Notes under the pieces: generated by a model
Seen by the model: the letters and a program-made list of their open reading frames with translations, nothing else
What the model was told of the DNA's origin: nothing
Databases searched by the model: none
Source of the DNA: Eupeodes corollae
Taxonomy: Eukaryota; Arthropoda; Insecta; Diptera; Syrphidae
Direction: 5' to 3'
DNA length: 64,000 bases
Assembly (NCBI RefSeq): GCF_945859685.1
Contig: NC_079147.1
Span: 14,983,289-15,047,288 of the forward strand
Part shown: positions 11,906 through 22,200 of the stretch, one piece after another
Layout of the letters: each line of letters opens with the position of its first letter
Position numbering within the stretch: position 1 is the stretch's first letter
Position numbers and translations under genes: made by a program

Positions 11906-13670
11906 TACGAAAAATCAAATGCCGATAAATCAACGTTAGTTCCGAGATGTAATTGCTTCCCTACTTTGACTTAGGCAATGTGAAAATGGGTCCAAGGAAA
12001 TTTAAAATCCTGTTTCTTAGATATAGTCACATATCTCATAGGTAAATACTATCTCTCCATATTTACTGACCTTGTATATTATTTTTCCTAACAATTCAAT
12101 TGTTCTCCCTCATTTCCTTTTAAACAATTGGCTTTTTCCGAAGTGAATAAGTAGGTCTTCAGTCCGTTACTATTACCATCAAAGCTTCAAAAGCCAGGCC
12201 TCACTTTTTGATGCAGTATTGAAATTAGATTATCATTTTTCACTATAAGGAAGGTCTGTCTACCTACTTACTTCGTATATTTTCAAACAATAGATTCTCT
12301 CCAAGTTGACTTCTGGCATAGCTATCGGATTTATTGTTCTACACAGCACCATTGCTTTTATTTGTTGTTTTGTTTCACGAGTAGGCAAGGAACTGAATCT
12401 CCTGTCATTGTCATCATCATCCTCATCGGACTCATCTTCGATTTTGCCACTACCAACGCTTCGCTGCCGCCCGCTGCCTTCGTCATCACCGTTCAGATCG
12501 TCACAACGTTATTTACCTTATTATAGCCTATTGGGGGATATCTTCGATCTGCTCATGCTTCTGTTGCTTCTGCAGCACTCTCCCAGGAATATATAAAATT
12601 CGGACTGGAAATGGCCACATAAAGCAGAAATTGACATATTTTCTATCATCTCGCTAATTGGTCGTTCAGAAGGTCTCTGCGGACTCGAGTATGATATGTG
12701 GGCTCTGTGCTCGAAGCGCTGCTGATGTGCACCATCTTCCTATACGTATGAAACCACCACAAGACGTCACCATAGCTTATAAGCTCGCCTGACGGTGGAA
12801 GGTGAAGCCCATTCTACTGCTGGAGATATTCGTAAGCCCGTATAGTAATGTCATGTAATATGGTTGCGCGGTTGCGTTGGCTTCTCTTTTGTATAAGCCT
12901 GCTTTTGACTTCATCGGATCAAGGGATCTCAATAGCATAGCCCCCGCTTGATCTTATTCTATATTAGTTCGTTTGTGGTTGGTTTTGTATTATGCTGTGG
13001 CAAATGTATTCCAGTTCCAGGCCATTGGGGTTATGTTATGCACATTGGCCAATTATTATAATGATTGAGGCCTTGGAGACTTTATCAATACAAAATATTG
13101 ATTTATTGATTGTCGTTTCATACGTATACAAGTAGAGGTATACATTATATTGTTTGGCTCCTTATGTATATATTTTTAAGGTATGCGAGGCGGTAAGCAT
13201 GACGAACTGCGTGTATAGTACACTATATGGCGCAGGTACTATCAACAATTTCTTTTTATTTATTGCCGCGAATAAAAAATATTAAAATTCATTCGTTTGG
13301 AGATCCAATTATGTTGCATGCAGACAGCAGACATGGCAAGAAATTCTACGAATCGGACATAAAATTGGTTAAATTAACATATTTTTATGATCTTTTAGCC
13401 AATTACTCAGCTTGTGTTTATAAAGTGGAGAAATAAAATGTAAACATATTTTATATATATTTTATTAAACAGCAAAGAAAATGTGGGGATTCATTTATGA
13501 TTAGGTTTGGCGGTGTTTTATTGAGATCTTGGGAAAGAGGTTAAGATAGGTATGCTCTTGATGGGTAATGCTGTTAGAACATTTGAGGTTAATACAATTG
13601 GTGGTTCAAACCCTCCGATATCATTTGGTGTGGAATAAAATATTATTAATATATTTATAATTTATATTTT
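11906..13670. other. Unique stretch, no convincing gene
   Basis: The part 12330-12900 is relatively GC-rich, with TCATCATCATCCTCATC low-complexity sequence near 12407. Nothing in it resembles a protein family. The rest is AT-rich. Confidence 0.4.
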
Positions 13671-13679
13671 ATGGATTTA

Positions 13680-13935
13680 CGTGATTCGGGTTAAAAAATA
13701 AAACCAAATTTATTATGAATGTTCGTTTGTTTGCAAAGTAACCATTAACTTTTCCCTGACATTGTAGTTCTAAAAGAAATATGGAGACTATCGCAACGCT
13801 ATCCTGAACTTTACCCCAAACCATGACTTTTCTAGACTTATTGCACGATTTTGGATCATGTGCATTGGTGTCATGCCAATTTCTGAATTTCCGCCGATGT
13901 CTTTTATCACTTATTATAGCTACAGACTTAGTATA
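13680..13935 (-). pseudogene. Possible Tc1-like transposase fragment
   Basis: An 89-codon minus-strand frame contains KRHRRKFRNWHDTNAH followed by SRKVMVWGKV. A basic/aromatic stretch followed by a K-V-M-V-W-G box is the arrangement seen in Tc1 transposases between the first and second catalytic aspartates. No catalytic residue can be assigned and no TIR was found, so the call is tentative. Chance resemblance is possible. Confidence 0.3.
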
Positions 13936-14563
13936 CAATATTGAATTGGTTCAGTCTCCAGTCATGACGAAAAACTGTCAAAATAGAAGTCTTTAAGACT
14001 GGAAGGTCGTTTTCTTCTAAGCCACATGAAATTGACTGTAGTTAGATTATGCTGTATACATTTTTAAGATGAGAGATAAAGTTTTCAGGAGATTTGAGTA
14101 AAATAACCGATAATGTTTCAATCATCACTACGAATAATTCTTTTGTTGATACGATTTTTGGTAAACGTTTACAATCCATGCGGAACACTTAAACGATTCC
14201 GGGTTTTAAAATAAAAATGTATACTGTTTCGGTATTTTGTTTTTAACATCTGACTTTGCTTTGGTATCGCATAATGGGGCTTTATTAAAATACTAAAATG
14301 AATGAGTGTATTTGCTTTAGTTACAAAGACTTTCTATACTCTTTGATCCTGATAACATTTTTTAAAGTCATCTGGACCCAGCCCTATAAGATCCATGATA
14401 ACATGTATACAACTCGAAAACAATAGGTTTTTCTGAAGTTGTGGGTTTACATTGGATAACTTATATTTCATAATAAATATATGACAGCTTTGAGGACAAA
14501 CATTTGACTAATAATCCCTCCATCATGATGTGTAGAATTATTAATTATTAATTTGGTATAAGC
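13936..14563. other. Gene-free AT-rich stretch
   Basis: No recognisable feature on either strand. Confidence 0.4.
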
Positions 14564-14733
14564 AGTAGCCGTGGCGTAATGGTTAGTGCGCAATGCTGGA
14601 GGTCTTGGATTCAATAACAGCTTGAAGTTTTTTCCACGGGTACTCGCCAGGAATTGGTAAATCCTCGTCTTTTAGTTAAAAGTGTTTTCTCAAATTAGCC
14701 GTTCTCATTCGACTTAAAACTGTAGGAAAGGAC
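14564..14733 (+). mobile_element. tRNA-derived SINE fragment, copy 3
   Basis: AGTAGCCGTGGCGTAATGG matches the SINE head, with TTAGTGCG of the A box intact. The anticodon region is deleted and the B box reads TTGGATTCAATAA, a decayed form. The body is recognisable through TCCACGGGTACTCGCCAGG and AAAACTGTAGG, after which similarity stops. The 3' part is lost. Confidence 0.7.
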
Positions 14734-14752
14734 AGATCCAGAGTGGTTATCA

Positions 14753-14764
14753 GGGGGGGGGGGG
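14753..14764. repeat. 12-base G homopolymer
   Basis: A run of twelve G follows immediately downstream of the truncated SINE copy 3. A similar run of twelve G lies at 22201-22212. Such runs are rare in this AT-rich window and could be assembly-sensitive. Confidence 0.9.
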
Positions 14765-15584
14765 CAAGAAGAGTTTTTACTTATCGGTTAGAATTTGCAT
14801 TTAATGTTCTGTAAATGAAACTGACAAAATTTAAATAACATAATGTGTATCTTAACCTTACATCTACTAATTTCAAGAGCTTAAGTGAAAACTTTAGTTA
14901 TTAAAGTATTTAGGAACACTTATGTAGAGCGAAGCATGGTCTAACTTTATAATTTCGACGACCTACCTAGAGACGACTCCTTAGTGGATTTTTGGTACAT
15001 ATCACACAGAAATGTGAGAAATTGTTTAGCTGTTTCCTCTTATAATAATGCGAAGAACCGAACAAAGACTCAAAAAGATGCTGGGACGCGACCCACATTG
15101 ATAAGTTATTATCCCGTCTGTCCATTTATCTTGCTTAAAAGTTTTGTGGGTTATCGTGGTTTTTTAAAAAAGCTAGCAGTTAAATTATTCTTAAAAAAAA
15201 ATAAAAATTACCAACAATATTGTGCATATGATAAAAGAGTTTGATTTCAAAATCTGTTTTGGTTAACGATATTTTTATTTCTAATATAAACAAATACAAA
15301 TTGGAGGAATGAAATTAATTTAAAGTTAATGTTTTCTATTAATCACGAGATGTCGAGAACCAAACATAAAATTTTATCAATTTTGCGTACTTTTTTTTTG
15401 TAGATTTAAAAAATTTCGTGACAAAAGACAGAAAAAAAACTGACTGTTAGATTTTTATAATAAAACTAGCAGACCCGACCACGCGTTGCTGTGGCTCAGT
15501 AATTAAGGAAGGACTTAATAGATAATATTGAACACTAATTAACTATGCTTAACATAAATTAAATAAAATCACAGTTAAAGTTTA

Positions 15585-16738
15585 CTAAAGTGCCAATCGA
15601 TGAACAATATTTTTCGTCAGCCTGTCTTTTGTCAACAAAAATAAACTCGATGGTCTCCCTACACGTGAACAGGCAACGTATAATTGCCCATGAGAGAAAT
15701 ATGGATTCTCTAAGTCTAAGCCGCAAATAGACATTGTTTGTCCTTGTGATTTGTTAATAGTCATCGCGAAAACTAAACGGATAGGAAATTGCAGTCTTTT
15801 GAGAGGTATTGGAGAATCTGACGGTATCATTGGAATGCGTGGTAACAGAACGATTTCTCCTTTAAACTTTCCTGCCAAAATAGTTGCTTCGAGAACATTT
15901 CCAGTGATTTTTTTGATTACCAAACGTGTACCGTTGCATAGTTTAGGGGGGTTCAAATTACGCAGAAGAATAATCGGTGATCCAATTTTTAACCGAAGAT
16001 TGTGTGGTGGCATTCCTGATATGTCTAAAGAATTTAAAAATTCAATTGGAAAATTCACTGCCTCGTCTTCATCGACAGTAGCGTCGATTGACTTAAACGA
16101 AATTATATCGCCTGGTAATAATTGTTGTATCTGGTAGTTAATTAGATCTACATCAACATTTGTTGCTGCCATAATAGCACGATTACTGAGCCAATTGTGA
16201 TTTAGATAGTTATTTATTATATCTGGGAAGACACTCTCGATCAGATCATTTTTAGTTTCAACAACAGTACAGAAATTGTCTGGCAATCTACAGCAAAAGT
16301 AGAGCGAGGAATCACTGGCAATGTTTGCCGAAAATCACCAGATAATAATAGAATAGCTCCACCAAAAAGGCTGTCATTACTGTTTAAATCCTGCAAAGTT
16401 CTATTTAATGCTTCGAGTGAATGTTTATGAGCCATTGTACACTCATCCCAAATTATGATTGAACTCCTTTGTAACACTGTAGCCATTCCACTCCTTTTCT
16501 TAATGTTACACATAGCGTCTGGATTTGTATGGACATCTAGTGGTAACTTAAAAGCAGAATGCGCTGTTCGACCACCATCTAACAATGTAGCAGCTATGCC
16601 TGATGATGCAATTGCTAATGCAATTTTCCTTTGTGACCGTACTTTCGCAAGGATCAACGATATCAAAAATGTTTTACCCGTTCCACCTGGTGCATCCAAG
16701 AAAAAGAAACCACTTTGTTTAGCATCAACAGCCAACAT
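15585..16738 (-). pseudogene. Helitron PIF1-family helicase pseudogene
   Basis: The gene encoded the SF1 helicase domain of a Helitron Rep-helicase protein, which unwinds donor DNA during rolling-circle transposition. Frame 1 (16738-16241) holds Walker A APGGTGKTF, the Walker B block IIIWDECTMAHK and GDFRQTLPVIPR. Frame 2 (16286-15585) holds LKIGSPIILLRN, LCNGTRL, FAMTINKSQGQT and QLYVACSRVG, the conserved C-terminal helicase motifs. Between them a deletion and frameshift remove roughly 60 residues, where the LTTNMR block normally lies. The helicase is thus nearly complete in motifs but not one frame. It directly follows the pre-Rep piece, because the Rep domain has been deleted. Confidence 0.92.
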
Positions 16739-16747
16739 AATCCGATT

Positions 16748-17640
16748 TTATACATTTTTTTCTTCGTGATACAACTGACGATATCGAAGAATATAATTGT
16801 TCTGATTATATCTAATCATTAATCGAAGCGCGTAGTAATTCATTGAACTAACTTTTTTACTTAATTCATTACCATTGATTGGATCACACTGTTTGATATT
16901 GATGTGATATTCATCTTGTCCTTGCCAGAATATCAATGGGTACTGGAGTGCGTCGTACAAACGGTGTATGTCTGAAATTCTACTCACTGTATTATCTCGA
17001 TGTGTAATTTTAATAGATCTGTTGTCAACTGGATCACCGACCATAATAATAGCAACTTCATCTACGGTTGGCGCATTGAATCTGCCAGCGTGCTCTCCTG
17101 ATGGTACTTTGTCAGCTTTGATGACAATTTGATAATTGTCATTTTTCAATTGTGGTGATACTCTTTTAAACAGTTGAACCAGATGATTACGGTTCTCTAA
17201 AAATGTTTCCAACAATACTACAATTGCTCTCTCTTCTGCTTGTTCAATAAAATTATAATTATCGAGTTGGCACACGTTCTTCACAACTGCCTATGAAGTA
17301 AATTTGGAGAAATTTAGTACCTTCATTTGGCATTGGCATCAATGATCCAATTTTATGGTACACTTGGCCCTGTGTTTTAAATGTTGTTTCAAAATTACGA
17401 CCATCAGATTGCAAATTTTAGATGCTCCAAATGATGTCATTTGAAAGCAAGAATTAAACTTTTGTGTCTTACGCAAAAATAATTTTGAATCATTTGAAAT
17501 GTCAGAAAGTAGTGATTTCAAGGGTTCAGGTGGAGTAGGAAGTAATGGTAATACAACTTTTCCGGATGCACAACACATGCCAGGTGTTTCATTGCGAAAT
17601 TTTAACGCTTGGCAATACTTACATATTTTGTCCATCTCAC
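16748..17640 (-). pseudogene. Helitron N-terminal / pre-Rep region pseudogene
   Basis: Frame 17635-17339 reads CKYCQALKFRNETPGMCC, then LPTPPEPLKSLL and FNSCFQMTSFGA. These are the cysteine-rich N-terminal signatures of insect Helitron proteins. Frame 17284-16748 continues with VIKADKVPSGEHAGRFNAPT, VAIIMVGD, HRLYDALQYPLIFWQG and MNYYALRLMIR, the block that precedes the Rep domain. A frameshift near 17338 separates the two. After LRYRQLYHEE the protein should enter Helitron_like_N with its HUH motif, but the DNA jumps straight to the helicase at 16738. Confidence 0.9.
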
Positions 17641-17754
17641 CGATGGTAACTTTGGGATCAGCTGAGTTTTATTTCAAAGTCAAAATATATTTCCGAAAAC
17701 ATAATGATCATATATAATTAGAACAGTAGATTTTATATTAAGTATTTTTCATTT

Positions 17755-18082
17755 GCAACATATATGTAAACAATTTAGACCATTACTCGAAATATAAACT
17801 ATCCTATATCTTAAGTTAGACCAAATTACACATAAAATGCCAACTTTCATCGAAATCGGTTGACTTGGTGAAGAGTTCACTGGGAACATACATAATGACA
17901 CTGGATTTTTATATATTAATGCAACATACATACAATTTAGACCATTAATGGAAATATAAACTATCCTATATCTTAAGTTAGACCAAATTACACATAAATT
18001 GCCAACTTTCACTGAAATAGGTTGACTTGGTGAAGAGTTCACTGGGAACATACATATGACACTGAATTTTTATATATTAAGA
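17755..18082 (-). repeat. Tandem duplication of the Helitron 1 5' end, about 162-bp unit
   Basis: Two near-identical units follow each other: AATATAAACTATCCTATATC starts at 17791 and again at 17953. Both units include TTAAGTTAGACCAAATTACA and GGTTGACTTGGTGAAGAG, and both end in TTTTTATATATTAA. They differ at a few positions only. On the minus strand this is the Helitron 5' terminal region repeated in tandem, so a second potential 5' end lies inside the element. Confidence 0.9.
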
Positions 18083-18350
18083 TAACTGTATATTAAAAAC
18101 ATAATATTCTTTATAAAATAAAATTTATTTGAAGGCTGTGTCTAAAATTGTTGGAAAGAAATTTGAAGATATAAAAGATATTTACCAACTTTTGTTAATT
18201 TTTTCTTAGGTTTTCAATTTTTTGTAAAATTTTTCTTTTTTTCGTAAAATTTTCGAGGTGCCAAATATTTTCTTCAGTTTTTTTTTGATTCATAAAAAAA
18301 ACCGTCAGTTGCATTTTTTTCCAAAAATATATTTGTTTGGTATCACGTAA

Positions 18351-20070
18351 TTATTCTTGGAGATTTTAATCTATCAAACATTGGGTATTCAATATTTTAC
18401 AGATCCCGAGGGACTACATCTCTGGTCCTTTAATGTAAATTCAGATATTGAATGTGAAGTAATTGATACTTTTGCAAGTGATGACTTAATCCAAATTAAC
18501 TGTTGTGTGAATAATTTAAATCGTATTCTGGTCCTTGTTTGACAGAGAACTAGCTATATTGGTAAATAAATCAATATATCCTTTGTTTTCTAACCCTGTT
18601 CATCACAATGCTTTAGATATTTGTTTCTCTTTTTATGATTTTATCAAATCTAACAATTGTGTAAAATTGAAACTGAATTACAAAAAAACTAATTTCGAAG
18701 GCATAGCGAGTTACATGGTGCATATTCCGCGGTGTGAGTATTGTTGTTCATTGGATTTATTAAATTTGTATGACTTTTTTACCTGAAATTGGCAATTGAT
18801 ATGTATGTTCCTAAAGTTGAAATTAAAACAAAGGCCAAGCCGCCTTGGTTCAATAAAAAGCTAAGTAACTTAAGCAATAGAAGAAACAAGGCTTAACAAC
18901 GTTTACGGATTGCAGAAAATAAAGATGAACCACAAAATATTTATATCCGAGTTCTTAATAAATTTTTATTTCAAAATTATATTTTATCAATTGAATCTAA
19001 CCTAAAAAAAATAGTAAGTCATTTTGGTCCTACATCAAGAGTAAAAATAATCGATTGGTTATCCCAAGTGTATGAATTACCTTGTGTCAAAATGTTCAAA
19101 TGTATCAAGTATTTGTGATTCCTTCGCACACTATTTTGAATCTAGTTACGCTAATTCAAATGTAAGTTCAGCATGGACAGCCGAATATATGCCTTTTGAA
19201 TGTAAGACAGATATTTTTTTTTTTAGAATTAAATATTTCCGAAATTGGAGATGGTCTCTTGAGTTTAAATGATGACAATAAACCAGGTCCAGACGAAATT
19301 CCACCTATTGTTCTTAAAAAAGGTGTTGCTTCTCTAGCTGAACCGCTTATTCTATTTTTTAATGAACGGCAAATTTCTTCCATCATGGAAGAAATCATTT
19401 TTAAACCCTATTCACAAATCAGGGTCTAAACAGCAAGTATCTAACTACCGTCCGATTTGTAAATTGTCATGTATTCCCAAACTTTTCGGGAAATTGATAT
19501 ATGAAAAACTGACATTTTTAGTTAAGGAACAGATTTCACCGTTACAACATGGTTTCGTTGCAGTAAATTCAACAATGACTAATCTTTCTCTCCAATTTCA
19601 TTTTAAATAATCTCGAAGAAGGACATCAAATTGATGTAATTTATACCAATTTTTCAAAGGCATTTGATAGAGTAAGTCACTCTATTAATTTAGAAATTAA
19701 AAAACTTTGGATTTCATTATATCCTTTTGAAATGGTTGGAATCTTATCTTAAGGGTCGAGTTCAATTGTTCAAATTTAATTTTAAATTGTATTGATTTTG
19801 ATTTTCAATTAAGTAGATCTTCTTTGAAAAGTAAACTATAATTGTATTTTCATTTTAATTGATTTTATATTTTGATTGTGTATGAACGAATTAAAGTATA
19901 TTTTTATTTACAGTTTATTTTTATATACTTCTCATATTAATTATATTTTAAGTATTAAGTTAGTTTAAGTTAATTTAATAAATTGTACACATGTAAATAT
20001 TTATCTAGTAGTCTTATTGTAGATTTTTAAATCTCATATTGATGAATAAATAAATAAATAAATAAATAAT
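18351..20070 (+). pseudogene. Jockey/CR1-like LINE, internally deleted, inserted in RepA
   Basis: The 5' end is cut inside the endonuclease: VIILGDFNLS from about 18348, then RILVLVFDRELAIL and NPVHHNALDICFSF, the region with the conserved Asp/His of the APE-type nuclease. The reverse-transcriptase part has KPGPDEIPPIVLKKG near 19281, FLNPIHKSGSKQQVSNYRPI near 19400, LQHGFVAVNSTMTNL and FSKAFDRVSHS near 19650. Before the YADD box it jumps to a 3' UTR and ends with six AAAT units (20044-20070). Frameshifts occur near 18535, 19200, 19360 and 19610. It separates two parts of RepA copy 3. Confidence 0.85.
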
Positions 20071-20377
20071 ATTTAATTTAATTCAAGTCTCTAGCGTTAT
20101 TAGTCTGTGAGATATTTAGGGTTAACCAAAATGTTAACCTTTTTTTTAAGCTACTATGGTAAGAAAAACACACACGCAATTTTCTTGAGAGCCCTTTCTG
20201 CATCTTTCAGCACTATGATCTGTATAACGAAATTTATTTGAAGTCGATATCTCTTTGGTTCTTGTGCTATGGACAACGAAAAAAACTTCGCGAACGTCCG
20301 CACAGACATCTTTCCGAAAAGCTTCCATTTCGACTCTGTTGACCTTTTTTTCAATTTTCAATTCGAACCCATTACAG

Positions 20378-21865
20378 AACCCAGAAAATGAGAGAGAGTC
20401 TGATATAAAGAATTTTTTGTAGTTTTCATTTTAAATGAGTCAACAGAACTTAAAATCTATAGAGAAAAAAATGTTTGGTTTTTGTTTTGAAATTGCGTTT
20501 AAGTACATAATTTTTCTAAAAATTAAATAAAAACAACTTACTAACAAATAATACGTTTCAGAATCTTTTTTCACTTCAGTTCTCAAGAGATTCAAAGAGT
20601 TTATACTATATAGATATGAAACATTTATTATGTTTTCTAATTGGCCATTAGTTTAACAAAAGTTACTGTTTTTGGAAAATTTATATTCTTGACATTCGTT
20701 TTAAAAATGTTTGTTCTAGAGCATCCAAAGCAAATTCTCAAAAACTAGATTCCTTTTATTTTTAAGGTCTTACATTTTTTTGTCTACAGAAAATAAATTT
20801 TGAGAGCAATAAAATGCAAGACTGAGTAGAACTTACTTATGTCTCCCAAAATGTCTATTTAAATTAATTTTTCTCAAAAATTTTGATGCCATTTTATTTC
20901 TCAAAAACAAAATTTTTTGTATGTAGTTATTAAGCGCTTATTAATATACATTTTATATGGTAACCCTTTTACAAGGTGTCGAGTTCTGCCAACAAAAATA
21001 TTAAATCAAAAAAGAAAATAAAGTATTTTGATTATCAAAGAAAAGATCTTGCGCAGAAAGAGAAGATTATTGATAATGGTTTAATGAGAGGTACATTTTT
21101 TCCAAAATTCCAAAATAAGATTTTGTTGTAGAAAGAAACCAAATGAAGATAAAAATGTTTACAAGTTTAAAAAATGTGTCGGTTAATTTTAAAAAAAATC
21201 GAATTTTCGAATTTAACCAAAAAAAAATGTATGGGGACAGCTGTTTTTTTTCGTATTAAAAAAACGCCAAACGGCCAAACCTTAATTTGATAGTTTGAAT
21301 CAATCGACACAATGGTTTTGGCTGTAAGGGCCAGACAGACAGATGGGATGGGGGACCCATTTCTATCGACTTTTCTATCATCTTAATTTAATGTTTGATT
21401 TAAAGCTCGAGGTCGAAAATTTGTACGAATGCAATACTTGCCATATTGTTCCTATATATGCCACAAGGAAAAATGACTTCAATATTCACTGTTTTACGTG
21501 CGTCAAAAAATAAGATGGAATTAAAGGCTTATAGTTTCAGGAATTTAGAGGCAACTTAATTATTAAATTGACGATCCCTTATACAAGGTTTCTTCTTGAG
21601 AACCTGAATATTTGCTCTTTTTCTTTGAAACAAATTTTATGAAAATAGTTCAAAGCATAACCAAAGTTTTTCCAAGTTCTAAATTGCGTGAACACAATAA
21701 TTTTAGTTGTTTTTGGCATTAAACTAATTTTTGGTGAATATCGTTAATTTACTAACACATCTTTAGATAAAATCTTTACTTAGGTGTACAACTTTATGTT
21801 TGAGCTGTATGCCTCATATTACCTCTCTCCCGCCCTGGATGGTCCGTTGGTCTAAGTTTTTTTTT
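20378..21865. other. AT-rich stretch, possible decayed repeat
   Basis: No coding potential is seen. At 21334-21370 the string CAGACAGACAGATGGGATGG, followed by GGGACCCATTTCTATCGAC, resembles the 3' end of RepA-type elements, so a related diverged element probably ends here. Its 5' limit was not found. ORFs at 20146-20361 are inside RepA and are not genes. Confidence 0.4.
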
Positions 21866-22160
21866 TCTAATATAGGGTCCGCCATCTTATGTTTTTTTTT
21901 TCAACTAGTGCTTTATTCATGAATGGTAACACTTAGCTCATCTCTCATTTGACAGATATTAAGTTTTATCTTTCCGCTCAACAAATATGGTTGTATGTAT
22001 ACGCTTGAACAACACTGGGAAGATCGCTTAGAGAAGATGCCGATTTTGCCAAAAAAAAAAACATTTCTTCAAATAAAGTTCACTTTGATCTTGGCGACCA
22101 GCACGCATACATTAACAAGACAGTACACCCAAAACGAGTGCGGAATTCGGTCCAGAGGCA
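21866..22160 (+). pseudogene. Mariner-like (DUF4817 type) remnant, internally deleted
   Basis: The 5' part, GGTCCGCCATCTTATG through TATGTATACGCTTGAACAAC, encodes MYTLEQHWEDRLEKMP. It matches, in inverse orientation, 49612-49790. After an A-run the sequence jumps to AAGTTCACTTTGATCTTGG, coding VHFDLG, then HPKRVRNSVQ, recognisable as the block after the first catalytic aspartate in these mariners. Most of the coding region is deleted and the frame is broken. Confidence 0.65.
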
Positions 22161-22200
22161 TAATTGGGCAATTCAAACAAAATAAAAAAATTGATTTCAG

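Larger units (their letters stand above)
15466..18082 (-). mobile_element. Helitron 1 (internally deleted), inserted in RepA
   Basis: On the minus strand the element starts with TCTTAATATATAAAAATTC at 18082 and ends with GGGTCTGCTAG at 15466, matching the TC...CTAG ends of Helitrons. Insertion lies between A and T, as expected: T at 18083 and T after CTAG. A short CCAC...GTGG hairpin lies at 15479-15494 near the 3' end. Inside are a zinc-ribbon-like piece, a pre-Rep piece and a PIF1-type helicase in two pieces. The HUH relaxase (Rep, Helitron_like_N) is missing, so the element cannot have moved itself in this form. Its 5' end is tandemly duplicated. Confidence 0.88.
15075..20377 (-). repeat. 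RepA element, copy 3, split by a Helitron and a LINE
   Basis: Three segments on the minus strand form one RepA copy. The 5' part is 20377-20070: ACCCATTACAG, then GATGTCTGTGCGGACG and TTAACCCTAAATATCTC in antisense. The middle part is 18350-18083, with the monomer phrase TTTACCAACTTTTGTTAATT on the plus strand. The 3' part is 15465-15075, ending in the antisense of GCGTCCCAGCATCTTT. Removing the LINE (18351-20070) and the Helitron (15466-18082) restores monomer continuity at both junctions. The rejoined length is about 0.96 kb. Confidence 0.75.

Noticed and set aside
17755..18082. CRISPR-like or satellite repeat
   Set aside because: Only two long units with no spacers, located exactly at a Helitron 5' end.
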